Assembly (NCBI RefSeq): GCF_030445035.2
Contig: NC_080683.1
Coordinates: forward strand, 90,853,675-90,917,674
Source: Dasypus novemcinctus
Lineage: Eukaryota > Chordata > Mammalia > Cingulata > Dasypodidae
DNA length: 64,000 nucleotides
Reading direction: 5' to 3'
Shown one piece after another: positions 47,488-59,479 of the stretch. The notes beneath the pieces were generated by a model. That model was not told the origin of the DNA. It made no database searches and saw only the letters and a list, made by a program, of their open reading frames with translations. Made by a program: the position numbers and the translations under genes. Within the stretch, counting starts at the first letter, position 1, and each line of letters opens with the position of its first letter.

Positions 47488-47998
47488 TTAGTCAGATGAA
47501 TCAGAGTGGCCAAAAGAGTTGTATATTCATGTGAAAATCTGAGTTCTGTAAGAACATGTAGCCCTGAGGGGTGGATTCTTAAAACCAGCAGTTGTCTTGG
47601 TCCCCCAGGATTCCTGCACATTCTAAGTATACCAGATTGCAGGGCTTATCTGTCTTCTGACATTGAGCATTTCTGTAACTAGTAACATAGACAACTAAGC
47701 AGGTCAAGGTGACCATGTCAGGGCTGCAGTGTAACTGCTCACTATCTGGGGTTGGGGCTTGTCTGCTGCTTGCTATAATATTTGCTACTTGTTCAAGAAG
47801 TCAGGGACATTTGTTCTGAAATTCTCTTTTGTAGGACAGCCCACTGGCCGTGCAGGTGACATCTGGGTCTATCAGATATTCCCTGTGGAACTTTGGGGCA
47901 AGTGGAACTGATAATAAATATGTTGATGCATGCTGCCTGCTGTACTGTGAGTAATAAAGTACTTTGTCTCTGATCCAGGAGTCTTGTGGCTTTCACAT
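47488..47998 (+). repeat. Probable 3' LTR of second provirus
   Basis: Ends with GTAATAAAGTACTTTGTCTC and GTGGCTTTCACA, a classic poly(A)-signal and U5 layout (AATAAA at 47953-47958). The left boundary is a guess at a TGTTAG start after the env remnant. Confidence 0.5.
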
Positions 47999-49007
47999 TA
48001 GCTTTGGATAGACTGAATTGGGAAACTCTTCAGATTGGTTATTAACAGAGAAAATCTGATATGCTCAGATTAATACAAAAATATGGAGGTATTAATCAAA
48101 AGCATGTAATAGATCATAAATTTTTGAAGATTCGATCTATTTTTCATATTCACATGGCCAGAGAATTCTGATAATCTAGAACAAATATTACAGAGCAGCT
48201 TTGGAGGTTAGATGATGACAAATGACCTTTATTTACCTTCCCTTTCTCTTTTCTAATCTTGTTTTCTTTTCCTTTAAAAATTTTCATTGCTCTGTCCCAG
48301 GAGATTATCAATTACCATTCCTTCCTTAATGTAACAGTAACTACCACCTGGGTGTGCATAATCATAGAGACTGTGTTCTTTGGTGATACTCTTTCTTCCA
48401 TAACAAAATTTCTCATTTTTTAAGGCATTAAACTTTTCACTGTGGACTCAGGCCTTAGTTGTGATAATAGTAGTCTTCACAAATGCTCAGTATAATTTGC
48501 TTTGTGGGGATGGTTTGATACTAGTTTTATATTCTATCTGTTGACACATAGAATATGTTGGTATATCAGTGTTTTCATCTTTAAGGCAAAATTTCTAAAT
48601 AGGATATTAAGGCTTGTTTTTGTATTTCTATCAGTTGCTTTACAGTTGGAAATTATTCTGTGTAAAAATGTATATTTCATCCATGATGGTATTAATTAGC
48701 CAAGTATATTTCCATTTCTTCTTTTTTTTAAACAAATCAACTTTATTGATACATATTAATCCATTTCTTCTTAAGCTTAAACAGTCAGTATTTATATAAG
48801 GTTTAAGACTAAATACCTACATTTTTTTCTTATATTTATTCATTGACATGTTTATCTCTCTACGGCAGTTTGAGATTATTTATGAATCCCCAAAAGAGAA
48901 ATATTGTGTTTGTAAATTAATTTATTCCTCTAGGTGTGATACCCTTTGATTGTCTTCAACTCAAAGGATTTAAGTTTACTTGATAAAATCAATTTAGGGC
49001 TTTTGAT
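47999..49007. other. Intergenic, nothing recognised
   Basis: AT-rich DNA. A short A/T-rich block at 48720-48780 could be a LINE tail but is not diagnostic. Confidence 0.5.
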
Positions 49008-49440
49008 TCAACCATGTCAGTAGTGTGTGACGATTGAGTCCCAGCTGCTTTGGTGGGCCTATATAAAAGGATACTCACTAAAGAAGACACGAGAAGAGAA
49101 AGAGAGATTTGCCATATTTGATCCTTGTGCCCTGGGAAGAGATGAACCATTAGCCTCATAGTTTGCAGACTGAAAAGAACAGAGCAACTCAGCAGCTGAG
49201 AAGGACTGGAAAAAAATGAGCCGCATGCCAGAGAGTAATATAGGAAGATCTGAGAGACCGGGCAGATATAAGCAACCATCTTGCATCAACAAGTGGCAAC
49301 TGACTTTGGTGAGAAAGCAACCTTGAGTTGGACTCTTTAGAGCCTTATAACTGTAAGCTTCTACCCCAAATAAATAACTTTTGTAAAAGCCAACAGGTTT
49401 CTGATACTTTGCATCAGCACCCCTTTGGCAGACTAATACA
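49008..49440 (+). mobile_element. MaLR-type LTR, 5'-truncated
   Basis: From about CCATGTCAGTAGTGTGTGAC to GGCAGACTAATACA, with AATAAA at about 49370. Same family as the inverted copy at 61565-62040. Confidence 0.7.
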
Positions 49441-49499
49441 CTGCCTTTACAAGATCGTAAGATCTTTAAAGGCAAGAATCCCATCATATTTGTCTTTAT

Positions 49500-50340
49500 T
49501 TTATTTTTTTTTAATAATTTATTTTTATTTACTTTTTATTTGATTTTTAAAGAAGCTTTAGATTATGTAAATTATTCAATGGAAATATAGGGGGATTTCC
49601 ATATCCCCTACCCCTTCCCCCTCCCATACTTTTCTCCATTAACAGCATCTTTCGTTGTGTGTCACATTTGTTACAATTGATGAACACATCAAAGCATTGC
49701 TACTAACCTTGAATTGCAGTTTATATTATTTTTTTTAAACAGGTATTTGATTTAGAAAAGGATTTATTTATTTATTTTTAAAAGATTTATTTATTTATTT
49801 CTCTCGCCCCCCACCCCCACCCCGGTTGTCTGTTCTCTGTGTCTATTTGCTGCGTCTTCTTTGTCCACTTCTGTTGTTGTCAGCGGCACGGGAATCTGTG
49901 TTTCTTTTCATTGCGTCATCTTGTTGTGTCAGCTCTCTGCGTGGGCAGCGCCATTCCTGGGCAGGCTGCACTTTCTTTCGTGCTGGGTGGCTCTCCTTAC
50001 GGGGTGCACTCCTTGCGCGTGGGGCTCCCCTACGCGGGGACACCCCTGCATGGCAGGGCACTCCTTGTGCGTATCAGCACTGTGCATGGGCCAACTGCAC
50101 ACGGGTCAAGGAGGCCAGGGTTTGAACTGCGGACCTCCCATGTGGTAGACGGATGCCCTAACCATTGGGCCAAGTCCACCGCCTACAGTTTATAGTATAG
50201 TTTACACTTTGAACCACACATTTTTATAGGTTTTAACAAAATGTATAATGGCCAGTATCTGTCATTGCAAGGTCCTGCAGAACAATTCCGATGTCCCCAG
50301 AATGCCCCACTACTTTGTATTCATCCCTAACACTGGGCGT
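49500..50340 (-). mobile_element. L1 3' end, split by a SINE
   Basis: Inverted L1 3' end (poly(T), GGGGGATTTCCATATCCCC ...) on both sides of the SINE at 49726-50185. The two flanks join to form a continuous L1 sequence. Confidence 0.7.
49726..50185 (-). repeat. Long DAS SINE in L1
   Basis: Inverted full-length copy with an unusually long A-rich tail. Duplication CAGTTTATA at 49717-49725 and 50186-50194. Inserted after the L1. Confidence 0.85.
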
Positions 50341-51231
50341 GGTTAACATTTAGCATCACATTTGAACTATTGTTTCTTACAGTAAAGTTAAGAGGAAAGT
50401 GAAATATTTCTGGGACCCACATCTCTGTCAAAAGTGGGTAAATTATAGGTAAACTCCCAAGAGTTGCTGTATGAGAAGAATATTGGAAACTAGCATATTT
50501 CTTTGTGAAAGTGAAGTATTTGTATATTTTGAACATACAGCTAAGATATAGGGTATTGTCCCCCCAAAATATAATCTGTTTATTTCACTCATTTATCTTA
50601 TCTGCCTGACCTCTGTACCAGAGGTCATTTAGCTTTGGGATAACTGATGTAAATGTATAGAAGTCATTATATTCTGAGATTAATCCGGGCTTTATAATAT
50701 TATCAAAATAACTCCACTTGTGCTGCAACTACCTTATAAAATATATCTCAGTTTCCCTTGAAGCTTTCTAGACAAGAGTATTACAATGGGCAGGTTTCTT
50801 GGTTGCCAATTCCTGTGACCACGAGCACAAAAGGAATGTATTACAAGATTATAGGTGACTCAAAGTAGATGGGAAAGCCAGGGCAAGAGGCTTGGGAAAT
50901 TGACAGGAGCAACTGATGCAAGGCACACAGAATCACCGCTGAAAATCTTTATGTAAGGAGTCTGGGTACAAGGTTGCTTCCACAATCCTGGGCGCTGGAA
51001 ACTGCAGTTGTCAGCTCTACCACCGACAACTGCAGACCCGGGAATTAGCTGCCACCTCATCACCAGCGTAGATTCTAAACTCCTTCCCTCCATTCACTCA
51101 GTATAAAACTCATGGACAGGAACATTCCGTAAGCACTTCTGAGGTCATATGCTCCAGCTGCCAGGTATCTACAGGAACAAGTGCATGGGCTTTTTGTTGG
51201 GAGCTAGGATGCTGACTCTTATAAAAATTCA
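50341..51231. other. Intergenic, nothing recognised
   Basis: No supported gene. The right end may be flank or deleted interior of the GC-rich LTR element. Confidence 0.5.
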
Positions 51232-51371
51232 TCAATGGCAGACTGCCCAAACGTAAGAAGAGGGTGTGGATGCTGGGTAGCAAATAAATGTCCACCTCAG
51301 GTGCGACAGCTTGCTCAGTTGGTGGCGGTGGGGTTGCTCTGCCCCACGTTGTGCTGTGGTGGGGTTGCCTT

Positions 51372-51389
51372 GCCCCACGTTGGGCGCCA
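51372..51389 (-). other. Primer binding site, tRNA-Lys type
   Basis: Reads TGGCGCCCAACGTGGGGC on the minus strand, two bases beyond the LTR's CA end. A partial second copy (CAACGTGGGGCAG) follows about 30 nt downstream, suggesting a local duplication. Confidence 0.85.
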
Positions 51390-51751
51390 ACTGCGGCGGC
51401 TTGCTCGGTCGGTAGAGGTGGGGTCTGGCTGCGGACGAGGGGTTGGTCCAGCTCTGGACGAGGGGTCGGTCCCGCTTGGGACGAGGGGTCGGTCCGGCAG
51501 CAGACGAGGGTTCGGTCTCACAAGGGGTTGCGCGGTTCGGCTGACGGGGTCGCCCGGCGAAGCCGGTGACGAAGGGGTCGCCCGGAGAAGCTGGCGACGA
51601 AGGGGTCGCCCGGAGAAGCAGGCGACGAACTGGGGACAAGGGAGGCCAGGCCCTTGTCGGGGGCTCTAAGGACTGGAGGGCGCACGGCAGAAGAACTACC
51701 ACGGAGACAAGGTAAACACGCAAGTCCACTTTACTGAGGGAGAGGCAACAG

Positions 51752-51758
51752 TTTTATA
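51752..51758 (-). promoter_or_regulatory. TATA box of the Lys-primed LTR
   Basis: TATAAAA on the minus strand, with CCAATCAG boxes at roughly -40 to -60 relative to it. The expected start is near 51725. Confidence 0.65.
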
Positions 51759-52277
51759 GGGGCTGGGGAAGGCTGATTGGGCGAAGCCACGCCCTGTTCT
51801 GATTGGTTGCCGGCGAAAGGTCAGTGGGCGGTACTGGACGGGGGAGGGGTGGTGGTTAGGGATTGGCTGTCGCTGTTGCTGGGGGAAGGGGCAGGGTTTA
51901 GGGATTGGTGGCTGCTGTTGCTGGGGTGGAGGGCAGACTTGAGTTTCCCGCCCACGCCTGGCTGTTGCTGCTGTTGGGGGAGGGGAAAAGGGCGGGCTGG
52001 ATTTTCTGCCCTGCGCCTGCGCAGGGAGAAGGAAGAAGAAGGGTGCCGCCCCACAAGGCATCGGGTGGCGCCATCTGGGAGGAGGGGCGGCCGCGGAAGC
52101 ATGGCTGCCGAGAAGGGGAGACCCGAGGGCACTCTGCGCCCATGCCGAGCTTCCTTCAGGGGTGGCGGTGGGCCCGACCAACCACCCTATTATGGGGGCA
52201 GCGGAATTAGGCCTACCGCGGCCGCTCCCCTGCCAGGCCAGCAAACCACACTTCAGCCGGAGGGGTGACCGCACTCA

Positions 52278-52683
52278 GGTATTAGCCACTTGATGTGATT
52301 AGCTGATCTGATTCACTGTCACCTCATACAGAAAGGCTGTCCTCTTTCCTTTCAAGTTGTTTTAACAACTTGAAAACCTTAATTTCTTTATAATTTTTTA
52401 AATTAGAAAATGAACCATTTCTGGATAAATGTAAAGAAAAATGTTAGAAAAAATTACTTTAAGAAAATTATGTTAGGTCATATTAACAGGATGAGTACTA
52501 TGTCACTTAAGAATAACCTGTGTGCTGCATAATGGAAACCTGGTGCACTATAGGTCTCCTGTTAAGGCTTTCAACTATTAGGACACAATAGAAATTAAAG
52601 AAGGGAATGAAATAACTCCATCAGTAATTTATTTATTTTGCTGTTTCCCTGTAAACTATTTCCAAGTACTTTAAAAGTACTTA
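52278..52683. other. Intergenic, nothing recognised
   Basis: AT-rich, no supported feature. Confidence 0.6.
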
Positions 52684-52893
52684 CAGCGAGCGGATGTGGC
52701 TCTGGCAGTTGAGCACCCACCTCCCACATGAGAGGTCCTGGATTTGGATCCTGATGTCCCCTGAAAACAACAATAAGCAAAACAAATGAGAAAACCAACT
52801 CAGGGAATCCCATGTGGCTCAGTGGTTGAGCACAGGCTTCCCACATACGAGGTCCTGGATTCAATCACTAGCCACTGGTACCTAAAAAAAAAC
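52684..52893 (+). repeat. DAS SINE, two units
   Basis: Two tRNA-Ala-like heads (about 52690 and 52805) with an AACAAATGAG linker. Same layout as 6740-6972. Confidence 0.8.
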
Positions 52894-53231
52894 ACATAGC
52901 AGACAATATAGCTTTTTGCTACTCCTGATGGAAAACTATTCATTATCTTTATAATAAAGATTTACCAGAATTCAGGTTAACTCATTTTATTCTATTAAAA
53001 CTTCCATTAAAATGTCTCCTTAATCATTCATTGCTTTCCATTAAAATACTTGCAAAGACTTATTGACTAGGTGGAAAGTTGAAGCAGGGTTAAATATTCA
53101 CCTTACTTTTATTTCATTTAATTGTTCTACTAAAATTTTAGGGTAATGGGAAACACTTTTTGAAGACCTTCCAAAAGTCAATATGCAAATTGAAGTTTGG
53201 TATGCAAAATTATAGTTTAAAATCATTTAGA

Positions 53232-53645
53232 GGGAAGCAGACTTGGCCCAATGGATAGGGCATCTGCCTACCACATGGGAGGTCCATGGTTCAAACCCCC
53301 AGCCTTCTTGACCGGTGTGGAGCTGGCACATGTGCAGTGCTGATGTGCACAAGGAGTGCTGTGCCACAAAGGGGTGTCCCCCGCGTAGGGGAGCCCCATG
53401 CGCTAGGAATGCGCCCCATAAGGACAGCCGCCCAGTGTGAAAGAAAGTGCAGCCTGCCCAGGAATGGCGCCACGCACACCGAGAGCTGACACAAGATGAT
53501 GCAACAAAAAGAAACACAGATTCCCGGTGCTGCTGCTAAGGATAGAAGCAGTCACAGAGGAACACACAGTGAATGGACACAGAGAGCAGACAACTGGGGA
53601 GAGGGGAAAGGGGAGAGAAATAAATTAAAAAAAAAAAAGAAAAAG
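53232..53645 (+). repeat. Long DAS SINE
   Basis: Exact target duplication AAAATCATTTAGA at 53219-53231 and 53646-53658. Confidence 0.93.
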
Positions 53646-53658
53646 AAAATCATTTAGA

Positions 53659-54161
53659 AAATAACCTGGATGGAATTTTCTGGTTGTAAAAGTACATAAC
53701 ATATGTAGTACCTAACCTACTAAGTAGGTGTCCAGCAAAACTCAGGAATTTCTCCTTCCTTCTTTTTCCCTTTTTTCTTCCTTTCCTTTTCTATTTCTTT
53801 GAGAATTACACATATTTTCAAGCCTATTTTTGCTAATATAGATGTAATCCTGGAATGGCTTCTGTATTGTGAAATTTTATGAATTTTATGAGTTTTGATT
53901 CCTAAGAAATTTGGATGTATTCCACTGGGGGGGGGGAATGTTGAGCCCAATATTTAATAAGATTATTGTATATTTTTTAAAATCAAAGAAAATTTAGTGT
54001 CAAATTTACAATTTTCTGATTAATGTTCATAGTCACAATTTTGGAAAAAGAACTGTGCTTTTAGTCATAATTATAACAAAAAAAAAAAGGCCCTGTGTTG
54101 TATAGCTGTCCTCTGAGCAGCATGCTTGCTGTTCTCTCATGCTGTTCCCATCACACTGGAA
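53659..54161. other. Intergenic, nothing recognised
   Basis: Includes a short G run at about 53927-53936 and an A run at 54078-54089. No gene. Confidence 0.6.
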
Positions 54162-54349
54162 CAGGGGTCCCCATGCTTCAGTGTGCATAAAAATCCCCTT
54201 GGGAACTTATAAAAAATGCCAACTCCTAGGACTGCTCCCTACATTTCTGAGTCAGAAAGTCTGAAACGAGACCAGGGAGTCTGCATTTTAAGAAGCTTCT
54301 CAAGCAATTCTGATATATGGGGCCCAGGATCCACACATTGAGAAACAGG
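54162..54349 (+). mobile_element. MER5-like hAT-Charlie element
   Basis: CAGGGGTCCCCATGCTTCAG start, CTGAGTCAGAAAGTCTG middle, and CACATTGAGAAACAGG end in MER5 order. Confidence 0.75.
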
Positions 54350-54817
54350 TTGGCATCCAAACCATTTCCTGCAGGTCAAATGCAGCACACTAAGATTTTG
54401 ACAAAGGTTTCCTTATAACCAAGTTGGTTAGTTCATGTTAACTAGGTAAGCCAGGGGAGCAAGACCCCTGTCTGCTCCTTCCTACCATTGTGAAACCGAC
54501 GGGCACCAGGCACTGTGCTAGTTTAGGATGGATTCATTCTTACTTGAACATAAAGATGAATGCATATTACTTTGAGTTGTATAGGATTTGGATTTGGTTT
54601 TATACATAGTGTGTTGGAATAACAAAATAGGAAAATCAAAATATCATCTATCATATTAGTCATCTCTTCCCAGCCCTAGTAACTCCTGATAACATTTTGT
54701 TGCATATTCTTCCCTACTTTTATTATCCACATAAATCTCTGGAAACAGATAAGAAAATACGTACTTTTCTATCCCTCCCCTATCCCCCCAAGATAGCTCC
54801 CATGTCTGTCCGCTTGT

Positions 54818-55075
54818 CTTCTTTTTAGGAGGCACTGAGAAGTGAATCTAGGACCTCCGATGTGGGAGGCAAGTGTCCAACCACAAGCCAATTCCACTCC
54901 CTGCTGGTTGGGTCATCTGCTGGTTGCAGCATCTACTGGCTGCGGTGTCTGCTCATTGTGGCCCCTGCTTGTTGTGGCCCCTGCTTGCCTTCTTTAGGAG
55001 ACACCATGAATCAAACCTGGGATCTCCCATGTGGGAAGCAAGTACCTAACTGCTTGAGCCACATTCACTCCCAGA
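54818..55075 (-). repeat. DAS SINE, dimeric, inverted
   Basis: Two inverted heads (about 54830-54895 and 54995-55070) separated by repeated CTGCTGGTTG-like units. Confidence 0.75.
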
Positions 55076-55399
55076 AAATACATTTTGAAACAAAAGTAGG
55101 GACTTAGCACATATACTGTTTTAAATTTGCCTTTCTCCTCTTAATAATGACTTTCTATATAAAATAAATGGAAAACCATTTATGAATCAAATAAGATTTG
55201 TTTAACCAAGCCCCTAATAGATAGCTTTAAATTCTTTAGCTATTATGAGCAGAGCTTTCTTTAAATCTATTACTCATACTTCTTTATGCACAGATCCAAA
55301 TATTTACCTTAGAAAGCCTTTTCTATATAGTTACCTATGTTTAGGTCCATTAGAATCATATTATGAAGCTGTGCTTTTATGAAACATAGATTATTGTAG

Positions 55400-56410
55400 C
55401 TATAATTTTGCCTACCACCTTTTTTTCCTTCTCTCTTCTGGTTCTTTCAGTGAGCTACACCTCCTAATATCTTGCTCTGTCTCTACCCGGGGTTATGATC
55501 CTGGTTAGGGTTATAAATCACATGGCCACCTTTTTCTTCCTCCGAGCATGTGCCTGTGATCCAAATTTGACCTGAGTATTCACTCAGACATTGCTGATAG
55601 AGTGAATTGGACAGACCTATTGACTATTGTCCCTGGCCTTATAAAGAATATTGGCGCAAAGACCAAATGAGAGAAATTAGAAGGAATTAGAGAAATGATA
55701 GATACAGATAGATAGGTGATGATGATGATGATGGTAGATAATGTATTAGAGTTCTCCAGAGAAGCAGAGCCAACAGGACACATACATACATACACACATA
55801 TATATGTGTGTATGTATGTATGTATATATATATGTATGTATGTATGTAAATATTATGAGATTTATTACAGGAATTGGTTCATGCAACTCTAAGATTGACA
55901 AATCTAAATTCTGTAAGGCAGGCTAACTGTTGAGAACTCCATTTTGAATTTCCTAGGAGAAGCTGGCTGGCTGAAGTAGAGATAGAAAGTCTTCATGACT
56001 GCTGAAGTTATCTGTTCTCCCTTTAAGGCCTTCATCTGATTGAATGAGACTTCTCTCATTGCTGAAGACAGTCTCCTCTGTTGAATACAGATTTAGTCAG
56101 CCACAGATGCAATCAACTGACTAATGATTTAAATCCACAAAATACCCTCACACCAACAATCAAGCCAATGCTTCCTTGACCAAACAATTGGACACCATAA
56201 CCTAGCCCAGTTGACACGTGAACTTAACCATCACAGATGATGGATAGTCAGATACAGAGAGAGAGATAACATAATTTGAGCCTCTGAATCTAGCCATGCC
56301 TTTAATTTTGCATTATCTCTGGGCTTCCCAGTTATATAAACTAATAAATTTTTTGCTTAAATTAGTTGATTTGCATCTCTGTCATCCAAAACAGCCTTGA
56401 TTAATATATG
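55400..56410 (+). mobile_element. Old LTR interrupted by a younger LTR
   Basis: The right part (56236-56400) has GAGCCTCTGAATCTAGCC, AATAAA-like ACTAATAAATTTTTTGC and GTCATCCAAAACAGCC, an ERVL/MLT-type LTR end. The left part precedes the inserted LTR at 55742-56235. Left boundary approximate. Confidence 0.5.
55742..56235 (-). mobile_element. Inserted LTR (TGTGATGGTTAAG type)
   Basis: Minus strand starts TGTGATGGTTAAGTTCACG and ends ACTCTAATACA. Flanked by a 5-bp duplication GATAA / GATGA (one mismatch). A TA/TG microsatellite at 55780-55848 expanded near its 3' end. Same family as 63126-63561. Confidence 0.75.
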
Positions 56411-57429
56411 TAGCAGTACAAAAAAATAAAGCTAATAAAAATTCACTGGCCTTATAAATAAGTGATTTTAATAGCTACATACACATTTATTTCTGCTCGT
56501 GTGGTACACTATTTTAAAACATGGAATTTCTTGCTCTCAAGTTTGCATGATTGATACTAGCCTCTATGTCTCTAAACATCTAACTTTGTAGGAATACCGC
56601 CCTTTAAGCAAACATGATTTTTTCAGAGACTGAAAATCTGGATTAAAAACTTAAAAATATGTATATTTTCATGTTTCAAAATGTTATTCTATAATGTTCT
56701 TTTAAATTGTTCTCATGGAACTTTGAAAATATGGTTTCAATAATAAACGTTCAATATACTCATAGTTTTTCAAGAACATAGTATGCAAAGGGACTACTAT
56801 ATAACTTAGTTCTGCAGTTGAACTTTTCCTGTTCATGAGAACTTATCCAGTTATATTTTCAGCATCTTCTTTTAGCAGTTGCACGTTTTGACCCAGTTGT
56901 TACATAGGAACAGATCAAGCTAAGAAAATATGATTGGTATCACTTATTCAGAGTATAAATACTATTACATCTCTTACTTTTCTACTTTCTAGCTTGAAAA
57001 CTCACATGCCGTATTAACAGGAAGCCTAGTGTCTCCTCCTTGACATCTTTTTTCACAAATTGTCCAAGAACACTGGGAGACTGCTTATTTCAAAGGGTAT
57101 CAATCCTGGCAAGTAGAGATGGCACTAGTCTGCATTAACTTTATTGCCACAAGTTCACAAAAAGAAGAACTTGTACAGACCACCTTCTGCTTCAGGAAGA
57201 CCTATGCTGGTTCAAGTCCCTGGGCAAATATCTATCACATACCTCTGTAGTTTGTTCTTTCAGGCTCATCCATTTTTTTCCCAAAGTACAAGCAGCCTGA
57301 AGAGTTGCTGCATCTAGAGAAGTTTCTAGAGCAAGGATTGCCTGTACCCAAACCAGCCGTATCATTTAACACTTAGGCCCTTATTTTTTTTTTTAATGGG
57401 AAGAGTGAAGAGGCAGGAAGAAGGTTTTA
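56411..57429. other. Intergenic, nothing recognised
   Basis: AT-rich with no supported gene. Confidence 0.6.
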
Positions 57430-58140
57430 CTTTGATATATTTAAACTTTGAGAATAGTTGCAAGGATAGTATGATAAACTCTGGTATACCATTTTCCAGA
57501 TTCACCAGTTATTCATACATAGTTTTTTTCTGAACCATTTGAAATTAGATTGGAAATATAGCAATGTGCATTTCCTAAGAACTAAGACATTTTCTTACAT
57601 AACCAGAGTAAAATTATCAAAATCAGGAAATATAATAATATTTATATAATTTTATTATCTAATTCATAGTCTATAATCAAATTTCTACAAATGTTCCAAT
57701 AGCCTATATAGCTAAATTTCCCTAGTTTAAGATCCAATCCAGGTTCATGCATTGCATTTATTTGTCAAGTCATTTTAGTCTCCTTTAATGTGGAATAATT
57801 CTTAAACCTTTCTTTTATCTTTCTTGACCTTGCCATTTTTGGAGAGTATAGGACAATTATTTTGTAGAATATCTCTCTCTTTGTGTTTTTTTTCTGATAT
57901 TTCTCATTATTAGACTGAATTTTTGGCAGGAATAGCATGAAGTGATGTTGTATCCTTCTAAGTACATCATATTAGGAGGCACATGTATCTATTTGCCCTA
58001 TTATTAATCTTATTAACTTTGATCACTTGGTTAAAGTTGTGTCTACACAACCTTGGTTCTCTACTGTAAGGCTTTCATTTTTCCCTTTGTCAATAATAAG
58101 TTAATTGTGGGGAGATATTTTGAGACCCTTCATGTGATTA
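57430..58140 (-). mobile_element. Old L1M-class 3' region
   Basis: Contains GAGGCACATGTATCTATTTGC, AACTTTGATCACTTGGTTAA and AATTGTGGGGAGATATTTTGAG in the order known from older mammalian L1 elements. Orientation tentative. Confidence 0.65.
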
Positions 58141-58971
58141 CTTAGTCTTTCTCATTGTTTGGTGGCTGAGTTCTAAGAGTGAATGTACCAAGAAAGCAGT
58201 CAAAAGACATTACATTTTAATGACCTAGCCTCAGAAGTCATGTAATAATTCCACTACCACAGCAATCTATTTGAAGAGGCAGTCACAGAAATGCACCCAA
58301 ATTCAAGAAAAATAGTCATAGAGCCAACCACTCAATAGGTAGAATGTCAAAGTCACATTTAAGAAACACGGATTGACATGTTTTATTTAAGTCATTTTTG
58401 GCAAATGCTACCATTCAGACTGGACAACACCATCCCTAATGAATCATAGCCCTTTTCTCCCAGCAATACACCCTTCCCACTCTGTGTGTCTAGTTTGTTT
58501 TATTTTAGGCCTCTGTGAATCCTCTTAAGGTAGGAGTTATCAAGGAAACCCTCAAAATAAACTCCAGTGGATTTGTTGTGGGCTTAATCATCCTATGTAA
58601 CACTTGCTGCCACTGTGCTACACAGCCATTCTCTGCTGTGTGGTTGGGATCTTCAAAACTGAATCTTTACTGTTCTAACCACTATTCAGGGCCTTGAGTA
58701 AAATAAGTCCTTTCCTCTCCTTTGCTCGACACTCACCTGCTGAGGTAGGTAGAGGAACTGTACCCATCACCCATCCTCTGTCAGTTATATGTGGCTTTGA
58801 AATGTGGGAGTAAAGGTAGCTCTAATGCATTCCTAGGCTGCCTCTCCACGGATGCTTCTTCCATTTCTGACAATAGATTTGGAGGATGATTATAGGCAGA
58901 GCTCTGACAATTAGTTGAGAGAGCAATGGTCAGCTTGCTTAGATGCTCCCATGGTACCTGCCCTGCCTTTT
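58141..58971. other. Intergenic, nothing recognised
   Basis: No supported gene or named repeat. Confidence 0.6.
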
Positions 58972-59397
58972 TTTTTTTAAAGATTTATTTTTTATTTATT
59001 TCTCTCCCTTTCACCCCCACCCCACCCCACCCCAGTTGTCTGCTCTTTGTGTCAATTCACTGTGTGTTCTTCTGTGTCCTCTTGTATTCTTGTCAGTGGT
59101 ACTGGGAATCTGTGTCTCTTTTTGTTGCGTCATCTTGACGTGTCAGCTCTCCGTGTATGTGGCACCACTCCTGGGCAGGCTGCACTTTTTTTGCACAGGG
59201 CAGCTCTCCTTTTAGGGTGCACTCCTTGCATGGGGGGCTCACTTACGTGGGGCACCCCTGCTTGGCACAGCACTCCTTATGCGCATCAGCTCTGCATGTG
59301 GGCCAGCTCACCGCATGGGTCAGGAGGTCCTGGGTTTGAACCCTGGACCTCCTATGTGGTAGGAAGATGTTCTATCAGGTGAGCCAAATCTGCTTCC
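58972..59397 (-). repeat. Long DAS SINE
   Basis: Inverted full-length copy with exact duplication CCCTGCCTTTT at 58961-58971 and 59398-59408. Confidence 0.93.
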
Positions 59398-59479
59398 CCC
59401 TGCCTTTTCTTAACTGCAGCAGCCGTATAGTCGGACACTTTCAGGATGGCGTTTGACATACTCAGAAGAAGTACAGCCA

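Larger units (their letters stand above)
51232..52277 (-). mobile_element. Lys-primed endogenous retrovirus LTR plus leader
   Basis: GC- and CpG-rich block. On the minus strand an LTR of about 886 bp (52277 to 51392, TGAGTG ... GCCGCA) is followed after 2 nt by an 18-nt site matching the tRNA-Lys1,2 type primer binding site (51389-51372). That points to a beta-retrovirus/ERV-K-like (class II) element. Only about 140 bp of leader remain, with no gag, pol or env. LTR features: CCAATCAG boxes, TATAAAA at 51758-51752, and tandem 27-bp-like CGACCCC(T)TCGTC repeats in R/U5 (51420-51620). Open frames of up to 192 codons cross the LTR but match nothing I know. Confidence 0.82.

Noticed and set aside
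51235-52274. Open frames of 144-192 codons in the GC-rich 51-52 kb block
   Set aside because: They run through LTR promoter, R/U5 repeats and primer binding site on both strands. No domain is recognisable, so they are composition artefacts.
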